NCBI GenBank assembly: GCA_963556495.2
Contig: OY747714.1
Coordinates: 48,742,541-48,806,540, forward strand
Reading direction: 5' to 3'
Origin: Valencia hispanica
Lineage: Eukaryota; Chordata; Actinopteri; Cyprinodontiformes; Valenciidae
DNA length: 64,000 nt
The notes under the pieces are model-generated. The model saw only the letters and a list, made by a program, of their open reading frames with translations. It did no database searches and was not told the origin of the DNA. Positions 32,759 through 44,446 of the stretch are shown in pieces. The position numbers and the translations under genes were made by a program. Numbering within the stretch: position 1 is the stretch's first letter; each line of letters begins with the position of its first letter.

Positions 32759-34506
32759 TTGGGAGGAGTTTGGAGAGGCCATGGAGAACGACTTTTGTAC
32801 CGCTACGAAACGATTCTGGTCCACCATCCGGCATCTCAGGGGGGGGAAGCGGTCTGCCACCAACACTCGACGCGGGACGCTTTGGGTCGGTGGATGGAAT
32901 ACTTCGAAGACCTCCTCCATCCCACTAGCACGCCTTCCAATCTGGAAGCAGGGCTTGGGCACTTTGGGTCGGGCTCTCCAATCTCTGGTGCTGAGGTCAC
33001 AGAGGTCGTTAAAAAGCTCCTTGGTGGCAAGGCTCCAGGGGTGGATGAGATTCGATCTGAGTTCCTCATGGCTCTGGAAGTTGTGGGCCTGGGTTTGTTA
33101 ATGCGGCTCTGCAATATTGCGTGGACATCGGGGGCAGTACCCTTGGATTGGGAGACTGGGGTGGTGGCCCCTCTGTTTAAAAAGGGGGACCACAGAGTAT
33201 GTTCCAACTACAGGGGCATCACCCTTCTGAGCCTCTCTGGTAAGGTCTATTCAGGGATTCTGGAGAGGAGGGTCCGATGGATAGTCGAACCTCGGATTCA
33301 GGAGGAACAATGAGTTTTTCTTCCTGGCCGTGGAACACTGAACCAGCTCTACACCCTCAGCAGGGTCCTTGAGGGTGCGTGGGAGTTTGCCCAACCGGTG
33401 TACATGTGTTTTGTGGACTTGGAGGTGTTCGACCGTGTCCCTCGCGGAGCCCTGTGGGGGGTACTCCGGGAGTATGGGGTACCGGGCCCCTTGATATGGG
33501 CTGTTAGGTCCCTGTACGACCGGTGCGATAGTTTGGTTCGCATTGCCGGCAGTAAGTCGGGCTTGTTTCCGGTGAGAGTTGGACTCCGCCAAGGTTGTCC
33601 TTTGTCACCGATCCTGTTCATAACTTTTATGGACGGGATTTCTAGGCGCAGCCAGGCTGTTGAGGGGATACGTTTTGGTGGCCTCAGGATTGGGTCTCTG
33701 CTTTTTGCAGATGACGTGGTCCTGTTGGCTTCATCGGAACGTGATCTACAGCTTTCGCTGGAGCGGTTCGCAGCCGAGTGTGAAGTGGCTGGGATGAGAA
33801 TCAGCACCTCCAAATCCGAGGCCATGGTCTTGAGCCGGAAAAGGATTGAGGTGCCTTCTCCGGGTCGGGGATGAGGCCCTTCCCCAAGTGGAAGAGTTTA
33901 AGTATCTGGGGGTCTTGTTCACAAATGAGGGAAAAATGGAGCGGGAGATTGATAGACGGATTGGTAGGGCATCTGCAGTTATGCGGGCACTGTAACGGTC
34001 TGTCGTGGTGTAGAGAAAGCTGAGCCGAAAGGGGAAACTCTCGATTTAATGGTCGATCTACGTTTCTACCCTCATCTATGGTCACGAACTCTGGGTGGTG
34101 ACCGAAAGAACGAGATCACGGATACAACCGGCTGAAATGAGTTTCCTCCACAGAGTGTCTGGGTTCTCCCTTGGTGATAGGGTGAGAAGCTGTTATCCAG
34201 AGGGGGGTCAGAGTAGAGCCGCTGCTCCTCCACATCGAGAGGAGTCAGTTGAGGTTGCTCGGGCATCTGGTCAGGATGCCTCCTGGACGCCTCCCTGGTG
34301 ATGTGTTTTGGGCACGTCCCACTGGGAGGAGGCCCAGGGGAAGACCCAGGACACGCTGGAGAGACTATGTTTCTCGGCTGGCCTGGGAACGCCTTGGGAT
34401 TCCGCCCAAGGAGCTGGCCCAAGTGGCTGGGGAGAGGGAAGTCTGGGTCTCTTTGCTTAAACTTCTGCCCCCGCGGCTGGACCCTGGATCAGAGGAAGAA
34501 AATTGA
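32759..34506 (+). pseudogene. RTE reverse transcriptase and C-terminal region
   Basis: Successive frames give GGKAPGVDEIRSEFL (about 33026), DWETGVVAPLFKKGDH, NYRGITLLSLSGK, a stop at 33311, then FVDLEVFDRVPRGALWGVL (33409), VGLRQGCPLSPILF and LLFADDVVLLAS (33697-33732), and the end region GRRPRGRPRTRWRDYVSRL (about 34328). Catalytic FADD is present. The first palm Asp is in FVDLEVFD, where related elements have DLEKAFD, so the K-A is altered. Confidence 0.8.
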
Positions 34507-34579
34507 TGGATGGATGGATGGATATGTAGCGACGCTATATAAATAAACTGAATTGAAATTGAATTGAAAAGACAAGGAT

Positions 34580-36656
34580 TCATCTGAACCATCAACCACC
34601 CATCACCAGGCAACCACAGCTATCGTATTCCTACATAACTCCTTCAAATCATCACTGTCTCCATTTCCAAGTAAGATCCACTCTCATCTGTTTAAGACTC
34701 ATAATAGATTCCACACACACAACCTGTTTAATTACCTACATGTTCCTTCTTCAGTCAGTCCGTTTCCCGTCCTCTCCCTGGTTAAGTCATAGGAGGATTC
34801 GGCAAGGAAATAACGGAAGATGAACTAGCCAGTCAAGATGAACCTGAGAAGCTTGACTAGCTAATTAACTTAGCCATAAGACTAGATAATCGAGTCAGAT
34901 ATAAAAACTGCTCCAAAAGACCCCAGACACTAGGCTTGATCAGACTCGTTCTCCCAAAACCCATGTTTAACCCAGACCTGAATTACCTGAACCCATGCAA
35001 CCGGGTCAAGCTCGATTGTCCCCTGAAGATCATCATAGACGTTTGATTTCCTGGTGTTTCCTTTACTGTGGGTCACCCTCTCACTTCATCTCCCAGTGCC
35101 TAATTCGGCCAAAAAAGCTGGCATGCCAGTGAGATTGGGGGTCTTGGTGGGCCAAGTAAGAGATCAAAGCCATTTCGAGATTCTCTCGTCCATTTTCTTT
35201 AACCAAGTAGCCCCTCACCAGTGTCTAGCTCTCATTGATTCAGGTTCTGAACAGAATTTAATCCACCCAGATCTCATTGATAAATGTAAGATACCGTTCT
35301 TTATACCCACCTATTTGAGTCAAAGCTCTCGATGGGAGCTCTATGACCACCATAACCCACCAAGCCGAGCACAAATCTCTAATCGTTTCAGGAAATCATC
35401 ACAAAATCACACAGTTCTACATCCTTCCTGCCTGCGACAGCGCTTTAGTTCTCGGATACCCTTGGCTAACTTTACACAACCCACAACTTAACTGGTCCAG
35501 TCACCGCATTGAATCCTGGAGCATATTTTGCCTTCAGAACTGCCTTCATTCAGCCCTGCCTAAGTCAAGACCAGTCCCTGATCTACCTAAACCGCAACCT
35601 AACTTAGCTAATGTCCCTACAGATTACCACGATCTACGAGAGGTTTTTAGCAAGGATTTAGCCTTACCACCCCACCGACCATATGATTGGGCTATTGATA
35701 TGTTTCCTGGAGCTCCTCTACCCAAAAGTTGCGTTTTCAGTATTTTAGACAAAGAAAGATAGGCAATGGAGAACTACATTTATGATTCACTTAAAGCAGG
35801 TATTATTCGTCCTTCCTCGTCTCCTATAGGCTCCTCACTCTTCTTCGTACAGAAGAAAGACAAGACTCTTTGATCTTGTATCGACTACAGAGGACTCAAC
35901 CAGATTTCCGTCAAAAAGTATTCTCTATCATTTGTCTAATCTGCATTTGAGCCCGTTTCTAGCACCCAGATTTTCACTAAGCTTGACCTCTGAAATGCAT
36001 ATAATTTTATTCGCATCAGAGCTGGGGATGAGAGGAAAACAGCTTTCAAAACACCCATAGGCCACTTCGAATACCTTGTCATTACTTTTGGACTCAATAA
36101 TGACCCAGCTGCCTTCCAAAACCTCGTCAACAATGTTCTCAGAGACTTTCTCCACATTTGTTTTTGTTTACCGTGACAATATTCTCATCTTCTCCAACAG
36201 CCTTGAAGAACACAAACAGCACATCAGACAAGTTCTTCAACGGCTGTTGGAGAACCACCTGAACATAAAAGCTGAGAAATGTGAGTTTTACATCCCATCC
36301 ATAACCTTTTAGGATACATTTTCGAGGGTGGATGGGTTTGAACTGACCCGGCTAATACTCAAGCAGTGGAGGAATGGACGGTTCCGGATTCTTGGAAACA
36401 ACTTCAACAGTTTCTTGTTTTTACTGACTTCTATAAATGATTCATCAAAGACTTCAGTAACTTTGCCGCTCCCCTCAACCCCTTACCTCCATTAAGAGGC
36501 CCTACCACTGGACCCTGGAGGCTGACCAAGCGTTCCAGGGTCTTGAACGACAATTCGCCCAAGCTCCTGTTCTTATTCACCCGGATCCTTAGCTCCAATT
36601 CATCCTTGAGGTAGACGCCTCCGATACTGGTGTTGGTGTCGTCCTATCCTAGGAAC
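34580..36656 (+). pseudogene. Ty3/gypsy gag-pol relic (spacer)
   Basis: Recognisable pieces in order: a gag segment with LAIRLDNRVRY (about 34866); a zinc knuckle YCGSPSHFISQC (about 35064); a protease ALIDSGSEQNLIHPDLI (about 35229); an RT entry [20 protein letters not shown] (about 35625), [37 protein letters not shown] and [12 protein letters not shown], where YLDD reads YRDN; and an RT-RNase H link LRGPTTGPW (about 36499). Many stops and frameshifts. The 3' side is cut at about 36656 by another L2 fragment. Confidence 0.82.
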
Positions 36657-36659
36657 CAG

Positions 36660-37131
36660 GAAAGTAGAGCACATCACCCCAGTTCTAAAGTGATTACACT
36701 GGCTCCCTGTAGCTCAGAGAACAGACTTCAAAATACTCTTACTAGTTTATAAATCATTACATGGCGTAGGACCAAAATATGCTGAAGACCTGTTGTCACC
36801 ATACCAACCACCCAGGTCATCCAACTCTAGCCTACTAAACATCCCTTGACTCAGAACTAAACATGGAGAAGCAGCTTTCAGTTTCTATGCTCCACTTATC
36901 TGGAAATGACTTCCTGACGAGTGCAAAGCTGCTGAAACACTGAACTGCTTTAAATCGAGAATAAAAACCCATCTGTTTAAAAATGCCTTTGAGTAAATGA
37001 TTGATGTCATATATATGAAATGTGTTCATGCTCTCTTGCTTTATTGATTTTTTTCGTGCTTTTGTGTATGTTTATTGTGCATCATGTGTAATGAGAGTTT
37101 GATGCTAATTTGCTACTTTTAATTTCCAATG
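36660..37131 (+). mobile_element. L2-type LINE 3' end, truncated at the inverted-repeat junction
   Basis: Reads as HWLPVAQRTDFKILLLVYKS, then SFYAPLIWK and FKSRIKTHLFKNAFE, followed by an untranslated part that matches the L2 at 5500-5600 up to tttccaatg. The normal 3' tail is missing, because the right arm begins at 37132. Confidence 0.8.
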
Positions 37132-37132
37132 T

Positions 37133-37739
37133 TAGAAATGTTTTCAGCCTGGATCAGGGGATCAATATTTTCAAGAAAAAGAGAGGTTTGGATTACTAAT
37201 AACCTAATAGGAGCTATTGGGAGATTATTGACTAATTTAATTGTTTGTGTTCAATTGGGGTTTTGGTCAAATTTTAATATAATCACAATTTTGAAGAAGA
37301 GTTTATAATATAATGGCATTACACTAGAAGAAGAGGGGAATAGTGGTTTTCAGTTCAATTGGAATAAGGATTCAAATTAAACTTGAAACAGTCAGCAAGA
37401 TTAAAGGGCTCTACAGGTAGGATGATCTTTGGGTTTTTGGGCATAAAAACTAAAGAGCTTCTTCAGTGATGATTATCAAGACACGGATTCTTGATTGATT
37501 TGCTCTTGCATAAAGAGTTCATGAAGAGTTGCTCATTAACTTAAGTTGTGGAGTTTGTTTATGATTGCTTGATGCAGCAAGTTAATCTAAACCAAACTCT
37601 CATGTCTGCTAATTCTTTCTAACCTAATCACTGTCCTAATCACTTACTTATAATCAACTAACTAATCCTTTGAATTAGCTCACACATGTTTGGACATGCA
37701 CTAACACTTAACTAAGCTGGAGATTGCATCAGGGGCCTC
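37133..37739. other. Inner part of right arm, no gene seen
   Basis: AT-rich mirror of 24813-25419. No frame can be supported. Confidence 0.4.
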
Positions 37740-38452
37740 CTGATTGGTGATCCTTCCCTTCCGAGGCGACGCAGAAGCTGAGGTGGACCTTGGGAGTCAT
37801 GACATGGAGCAGCTACAAGGGAAGCGTGCACAGTCCAGATTTAATATCTCATCGAGAAGGGCAAAAAGAGGCTACATCACATCTCTCTCTCTGTTGGATT
37901 TTTCTAGAGTCCTGGCTGATGATGAGACGAATTGTGGCCATTCTTGGGGGCAGGAACTCGTCAGAATCTTTTCCCACCCATATAAATGAAGTGGTAAACA
38001 AAAGAAAACCACAAATGGTGTAAATAAAGATCCCCGGGGGTTTTTCATTCTGACAAATAATTATGTTTCAACAAAGTCATCTGAATGGACAATCCCTGGT
38101 TACTTTGAACTAATTCCATGGCCACCATGATTAATGTCTGATCATAAATTTATTTTTTGATCGTCTTTTTTGTCAGCTCTCCTCGCACCCATTAGAGATT
38201 GTATGAACTTGAAATATTTTATGTTTTGGACATTACAATTTTGAGAGAAAAAGAGAGGAAATACTACAGATAATTTCAATGTTATGTCAATTAATTAAGT
38301 AATTATTAGTAAAGGAATTTAGGTAATATAGCATTATTATTAGAGTCTCAATGCACAAGGTCTCCAATAATGTCATTTGAATGGATGTATAGGTCTCATT
38401 TTTCTCATTGTTGTGGTTCAAGAACTAAATTCTTGATAATTTCATAATAGAC
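37740..38452 (+). repeat. Older ERV-related relic (right arm)
   Basis: Mirror of 24100-24812. Shares ggtctccaataatgtca with 4161-4177 of the resident ERV and a gggtttttcat segment with 4137-4147, in the same order. Confidence 0.45.
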
Positions 38453-38946
38453 AATGAAATAATTAATTGATGAATACCGAGTTAAACCTGTGTTTTATCT
38501 TTATTTTCACTGACTGCACACCCCATAGAACAGCTCCTAGTTACCTTTTATTTGTGTTATTACTGACAGAGTATTTAGAGGAGAGATACTGATGTGGAAA
38601 TATTATTTCTGGATCTAAAGTCTATGATATTGATCTAATAATTTTATCACAGTAATTATTAGAGTCAAGGAAGAGGCCTTTCACATACTCTTATCGAACT
38701 GTTGACTCCTCGACAGTGAGGAGTGTTTTGGTTAAACTTGCAATGAAGACATATCAGGGGACTGAAGGCAGAAGCTGCTTGCAGAGAAGGCAGACATGAT
38801 CTGGGTGCGAGAGAGTTTGAGCGTTGACCGAGACGGGCTCATGTTTAGGCTGGCCGTAGTAAAATATGAAAAACGCCGATGCAGACTCCAGCCTCATTGC
38901 TATCGTTAGATGAATTGTACATTCATTATCATTGATTCATACATGT

Positions 38947-39682
38947 TGTCATGGTTCGGACAAGCGGATTCTGGAGCAAACACACCAACGACAATCCAGA
39001 AAGTAAATTGATCTCTTTATTTAGCTAGAATCGCAGGAACTGGGGAGACTCAGGGGGTTCGGACCGGGCTTCTCTTGACCCCCGGGTAGAATGGGTGCGG
39101 AGGGACTCTGCTCTGGAGGTGGAGAGGCAGAGGTAATTTGAGGAATACAGACAGAGTTTTGAGATGCTGGTGGGCTGGGTGGTCTTACTTGGAAAGCCGT
39201 GGGAGTCTTTGAGGAGAGTAGATGGATCCGTGGCTGGAGGATTACCGTCGAGGAGCTGGATACTTGAGGATTAGATCCTTCATAGAACTCTCTTCACTGT
39301 GGAGGCTACTCGAGGGTGGACTGGCTGGTGGGGGCTGTTCGAAGTTGGCAAGGAACACACAAGAGGAATCACAGTGGGAAGAGGTTCCAGGGAAGGAGCA
39401 GACGCTCGAGATCGGAGGGAGTGGTTCTGCGGGTAGGGAGAAGACACACAAGGAGAGAAAAACTTTGGTATAATACTTGCGAAATGCACCTCTGAAGTTG
39501 TCTGAGTAGCGGCCTGTTACCACACTGGAGTGTATAACCATCTCCCGTCTGCTCCAGGTCACCGCTCCACTTTTAAGCGCTCCAAGCAATCAGGCTGAGT
39601 GGAAGCAGCTGCACAACACCTGCCAGCAGCACCTTTAGGAAATGAAGGTAAGAAACCAACCACACACACACACACTCTCACA
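38947..39682 (-). repeat. Solo LTR, probably Ty3/gypsy (right arm)
   Basis: Mirror of 22870-23605 with the same 736 bp length and the 5-bp duplication catgt on each side (38942-38946, 39683-39687). It was present before the arms were duplicated. Confidence 0.75.
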
Positions 39683-39721
39683 CATGTATTGATTTTATTC
39701 CTTTTAAGAATATGTTTTACC

Positions 39722-41811
39722 TTTTGTTAAGCTCGTTGCTTTCTGAAAGTGACTAAATGGGGCCACAGAAATAACAAGCTGCAAGCTCTGCAGAAGAACG
39801 AGCAGTAGCTGTGCAGATGTGAGTTTCTCTTTCTGGTGTGATCAACTGTGTTACAGCGGTTGTGTGAGCTGCGAGAGGAGGAGAAGTGGTTTTTGACATA
39901 AATCCAATCAGATCTGGTGAAGCATCTGGATGACACTATGTGTGGCTTGCGTCTCTGTCCTAGTTGATCTATATTTGACCGCTTGAATGTCCTTAAACTG
40001 TCTTTGCAAGGCCGCGAAACTCAGATTTTGCTCCTTGCAGACAAAGTGCACGCATTCACAGTAAAACTAGACCTCTGGCATGGCCGCATCAGTGGAGGGA
40101 ACTGCAACATGTACCCCAGCCTTGTAGACTTTATCACTGGTGCAGACATGTCACAAGATTTCTCCTCTCAATTTCAATCAGCGTCTGAGCGCCTGTCAGC
40201 AATGAGAAAACTATTTGCAAACGTACTTTAAAGAGTATTATCGGTCTTATGCTTGGGTTCGAGATCCGTTTGTGTGCAAAGCAAATGAGCTGTGAATTTA
40301 GGGTGACCAACCGTCCTCTTTTACCCGGACATGTCCACTTTTCATGTGCTGTCCGGGGCATTCGCGGGAGGATTTATAGACTGATGAAATGTTGGGGTTT
40401 TTATTGTTTTCATAGGACCATGCTTAAACTGACTGGTGTGATGCATGCATTATGACAACTGTTCTCTCATGTAACGTCCTCCCAAGCTGGTTCTGATCCG
40501 TTTATTGACGCCACAGACAGCAGGCTGTGTGCCGAGCTGCGCCACGTCGCATGCATTACGCAGCGCAGTGCTGCTCTGAGCCAAGTTGCACCGCACCACA
40601 CTGCGTTATCCTGCATTGCGCAGCGCCGAGCCGAGCCGAGCCGCGCAGCGCCGAGTTACTGCTGTTTACAAGAAGTCAAAGCACAAGCTTCATGCACTAA
40701 CCACAAAAGATATACTGTCAAGTCGCAACAAATTGGTGGCGGAGTGCACCATTCACATAGCTGGCATGTGTGTTTCTATGTGACAAAAGTGGCAAATATC
40801 CCAAAGATCACATGAACACAAAAACTATAAAAAGCCTGAGCAAAGTGAGAGTTCATCTATAAACTGACTGTGGAGGATGAAGATGCAAACTAAACAGAGT
40901 AACACTTTTTTATTTTGTTTGTGAGTCTGCAGCTGTTTACTTTTATTACAGTGAAAAGAAAATAATACTTGTTTTCTCAGAAGATTATTTCAGATTTTTC
41001 TTCAGTTTTTGTCCAATGCAATTTAAAAAGTAAACTAATATTGTTGCTGGTAACTTTTTTTAATTCAGAAGAGTAACTATTTCAATTATAATTTATTTCC
41101 AGAGATTATAAAATCATTTTTCTACTTGTGAAAGGCTTTTTGAAGTTTGTTATTTAACTAATCTTTTCTAACCACATTGAGAATGCACACTTTAAATATG
41201 TTAAAATCAAAAGTCTTGGCCAAATCCTGAAAGTGTTTCAGTTCTGTGCCAGGTGTCCTCTTTTTTGGAAATCAAAATATGGTCACCTTATGTCAGTTAA
41301 TATGCAGGAACAGCTTATTGAGCTGAAGAGTGACAGTAGACTGAAGTAACTCTTTGGCTCCTCCCCTCTTTCGTCATTCTGGGCAGCATTGATGCAGGAA
41401 TATCCTCATCTCTGTGACGTCGCCTTGAAGATTCTCCTTGCTTTTGCGTCGACATCTTTGTGTGAGGCAGGATTCTCTTAAATGACTGCACTCAAAACAA
41501 AATACTGCAATCGTGTACAAATCGAGGATGATTTGGGGCTATGTTTATCAAACATTGACCCAAGAATTGAGGATCTTTGCAAGGCAAAGCAGGCTCAGGT
41601 CTCACATTAACATCACCTATCTGCAAACTTCTGTAAAAAAATGCAGATGATGCCTACTATTAGGCCTAGTAATAATAACAATAATAAAGGATAAATTAAT
41701 AGCAGAGTTCTGGTGCCAATTCCCAATTATAGCAATAGCCTAGTAATGATGTACTGGGGCCCCAACTGCAGCTTTTGGGGGGCCCACCTTGCAAAAGGTT
41801 GAGAACCTCTG
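39722..41811 (+). pseudogene. hAT (Charlie-type) transposon with broken transposase (right arm)
   Basis: Mirror of 20741-22830. Transposase segments are at about 39850-40231 (ends ...SAMRKLFANVL) and, after the inserted element, about 41310-41610 (QEYPHLCDVALKILL, CEAGFS then a stop, AKQAQVSH). The 3' terminus ends at 41811 against the L2, where an 8-bp duplication would read acctaaag. Confidence 0.75.
40301..41287. mobile_element. TTA-flanked DNA transposon inserted in the hAT (right arm)
   Basis: Mirror of 21265-22251, the same 987 bp, with TTA at 40298-40300 and 41288-41290. Confidence 0.7.
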
Positions 41812-42427
41812 ACCTAAAGAACAAAGTGTTCTTTGTTTCAATAGGACATTTTTCATCAAAACGAACAGAAATCACATGTGGGGTGCCCCAAGGATCCATC
41901 CTGGTGCCCCTCCTATTTAATATCTGCATGCTTAGTTTCCATAACTATGCAGATGACACTCGGCTCTCCATTACAATGTCACCAGGTGAATTTGAACCCA
42001 TCCAAACCCGAAGTAAATGCATCGAGCAAATCAATGGATGGATGTGCCATAACTTTCTCCAGCTGACTAGAAACAAAACTAAAGTAATTATTTTTGGACT
42101 TAAAGAGGGACGTTCAAGAGTCAGCACACAGCTTCAGTTAATACAACTAGAAACTACTGATCAGGCCCAACATCTAGGCGTAGTGATGGGCTCAGACCTG
42201 AACCTCCAGGGTCACATAAAGGCAATAAAATGGTCTGCCTTCTATTACCTGAAGAACATACTCCTATTAGTTTAGAAATAATTGAATGGCTTAGCACCAA
42301 AGTATGCTAAAGACCTGTTGTCACTTTACCAACCCCCCACACCACTAAGGTCCTCCAACTCTAGCCTACTAAACATCCAGTTAATTCAATTCAATTCAAA
42401 AATACTTTATTGATCCCAGAGGGAAAT
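41812..42427 (+). mobile_element. L2-type LINE reverse-transcriptase fragment plus LINE tail (right arm)
   Basis: Mirror of 20125-20740: CGVPQGSILVPLLF, YADDTRLSI and INGWMCHNFLQL on the + strand, breaking at aacatcc into another LINE tail. Confidence 0.82.
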
Positions 42428-43051
42428 TAAGTGTTGGTATAGCTCATATAATTAATTCTTCTTAAATCATTAGCAAGTTTACAAGGCGACCATTCAAAAA
42501 GCAGACCAGAGATCTTTATAGAAAGTCAACAAACACTATAGAGAGTGAATATGATGGGCCTGATGATGAACTATGTACGAGTAAAAGGGTATTATGGTGT
42601 CAAGGGAAATGAAATGGCAGAAAATGCTACAAAGTAAGTCACTGAAACACAGTAGTGGAATAAATTATCAGTTTCAGTAAAACGGGAGATGGCAAAACCA
42701 ATGTGAGAAAGAAAGAAATGGATGATGGGTTTGTAAAATTCAATGGGAAACTGTTGAAATAAGGAGGAGAGAATACTAGGAGACAATCATTTCACGTCTG
42801 AGATTTGGCCACATTGGGCTAAACACCAACAAATCATTTTAGGGAAACATTGCAATAGAAAACATGAGTACTGTGGAGATGATGAGATGTGTAATATTAA
42901 AGTGTGAGAATATAAGGAAGAAAGAAGACAACGGATTGAAAACCTAAGCAGAATTAAAGTTAAACTAGATATAATTATTTTACTTGAAAATAACTCAAAA
43001 AGTAAACATAAAATTGGTAATGATTTATTATCTTACATTTGCATTTGTATG
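42428..43051. other. Upstream flank of right ZNF gene, no gene seen
   Basis: Mirror of 19501-20124; no supported frame. Confidence 0.4.
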
Positions 43052-43282
43052 ACAGGATCTTATGTTTAAGTGACGTTGCTGTACTCTCTCTACAACAGCA
43101 GGTGGCGGTAATGACCTGATTCGTTGTTTTTCAACCCTCAAACACCAAGAAGAAGAAGAAGAAGAAGAAGAAGCCGCAACAGCAACATGTGATGCTAGCA
43201 GCGTTAGCTTGTTTTTCCGCTTGAAGTCGATCTAGAGAGTCTGATCATCTGTGGGCTAAATCAGTGAGTGTTTGCAGTAAGA
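43052..43282 (+). promoter_or_regulatory. Probable promoter/5' UTR of right ZNF gene
   Basis: A cagcaggtggcggtaatg block (about 43097) and a (GAA)n run (43148-43173) precede exon 1. Same as the left copy, and inferred from position. Confidence 0.4.
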
Positions 43283-43448
43283 ATGTCTTCAGTCCAGTTT
43301 AAACGAGAGTTGATCAACGAGCAGTTAACTCCTGCTGAAGAAACATTCACAGATTCTAAAGAAATCTTCAAGTCCGAGGAAGAGATGGATGATCAGAACA
43401 GGCCGCTGGATTTCACCAAGACTCCCCAGATCGTCTTACACCGGATAG
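43283..43448 (+). CDS. C2H2 zinc-finger protein, exon 1 (right-arm copy)
   Basis: Same 55 residues as the left-arm exon 1 (MSSVQF... to ...LHRI), with donor atag|gtatga at 43448/43449. It joins exon 2 at 52696 in phase. The start is chosen at MSSVQ by family resemblance; an in-frame ATG lies at 43268. Confidence 0.88.
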
Positions 43449-43976
43449 GTATGAAACACCAACGATGCTGACGGTTTACTGTTGACGCAGGATGTAGATT
43501 ACGGGTTTAAATCCACCATTTGGGAAGATATTTTAACGGAGATTACCCAACGAAGCTAAAGTTGGCTTCCGGTTTGCTAGATTAAGTGGTGGTGGTGTCA
43601 CGTTAGTCTGCGTGCGTCTCTCCTTCCGCGGGAACGCGCATCGTTTAAACCCCCCCAATAAAGTCGAGAAAACAGATTATGAAAGAGACTCTTTAAGAAA
43701 AAGATAGAAGGGATTCTATATCGGCGTTTAGACAGACCGTGCTAGCTAACTGGGCTGATTCTCTAAAAATTTCTGCTGACAGATCTGTGGATCCCGGGTG
43801 TCAAAAATTTGCATTTGGAATAATTGTTCCTTCTATGTCTCTAAATCAGGGCTGATGCCTCCCTGATGGAGTAGCTGTCTTTAACGCTGAACTTGTGGCT
43901 ATAATATAGAGCAGGGGGACACAAGTACAATTCTTAAAGGGCAGCAAAAATATTTTCCACCAATCAAAGGTCCATA

Positions 43977-44192
43977 TATTTTGTCAATCAATTCAGTTTA
44001 TTTATATAGCGCCAATTCACAACATGTCATCTTAAGGTACATTTCAGGTCCTTTCAATCCAATCATACATACATTCCAATCTACTTAAACATTTTCTATC
44101 TAATCAACACTCCTTTTATAAAATTTGCTTGAACAAAACTTGTTTGTTTCAGTCAAAAAAGAAACAAGAATACATTGTATTTTCCATTTACT
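43977..44192 (-). mobile_element. LINE 3' tail remnant (right arm)
   Basis: Mirror of 18360-18575, reading ttcagtttatttatatagcg on the + strand. Confidence 0.6.
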
Positions 44193-44446
44193 AATGAATT
44201 CTAATGAATACACAAATTAAACACTTTTATTATTTCTGCATCAGAGAAAGGCTTCTTGTGCTTCGCCAAAATCCCTGAAACTTTGAGGCAACATTCTGTT
44301 GCTTCATAGCACGATTCATTGCATTTGTGATGAGATGGTGTTTTCACCCTCTCCACTCTGGGTGCCAGGTATGGTGCAGTGCTAAATGTTGAGCGCACTT
44401 GGTCGCTATAGGGAGGCAGATTGCTGCTGCTTCAGTGTGTGTTGCC

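Larger units (their letters stand above)
31497..34532 (+). mobile_element. RTE-type LINE (Rex3-like), about 3.0 kb
   Basis: Flanked by a 13-bp target duplication cgctatataaata (31484-31496 and 34533-34545) inside the L2 tail. GC-rich relative to its surroundings. Translation across several frames gives [21 protein letters not shown] (endonuclease), GKAPGVDEIRSEFL, NYRGITLLSLSGKVYS, VGLRQGCPLSPILF and LLFADDVVLLAS (reverse transcriptase with FADD intact), then GHLVRMPPGRLPG near the end. The end is a (gatg)n run at 34504-34524, the terminal repeat reported for fish Rex3/RTE elements. Many frameshifts make it inactive. Confidence 0.85.
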
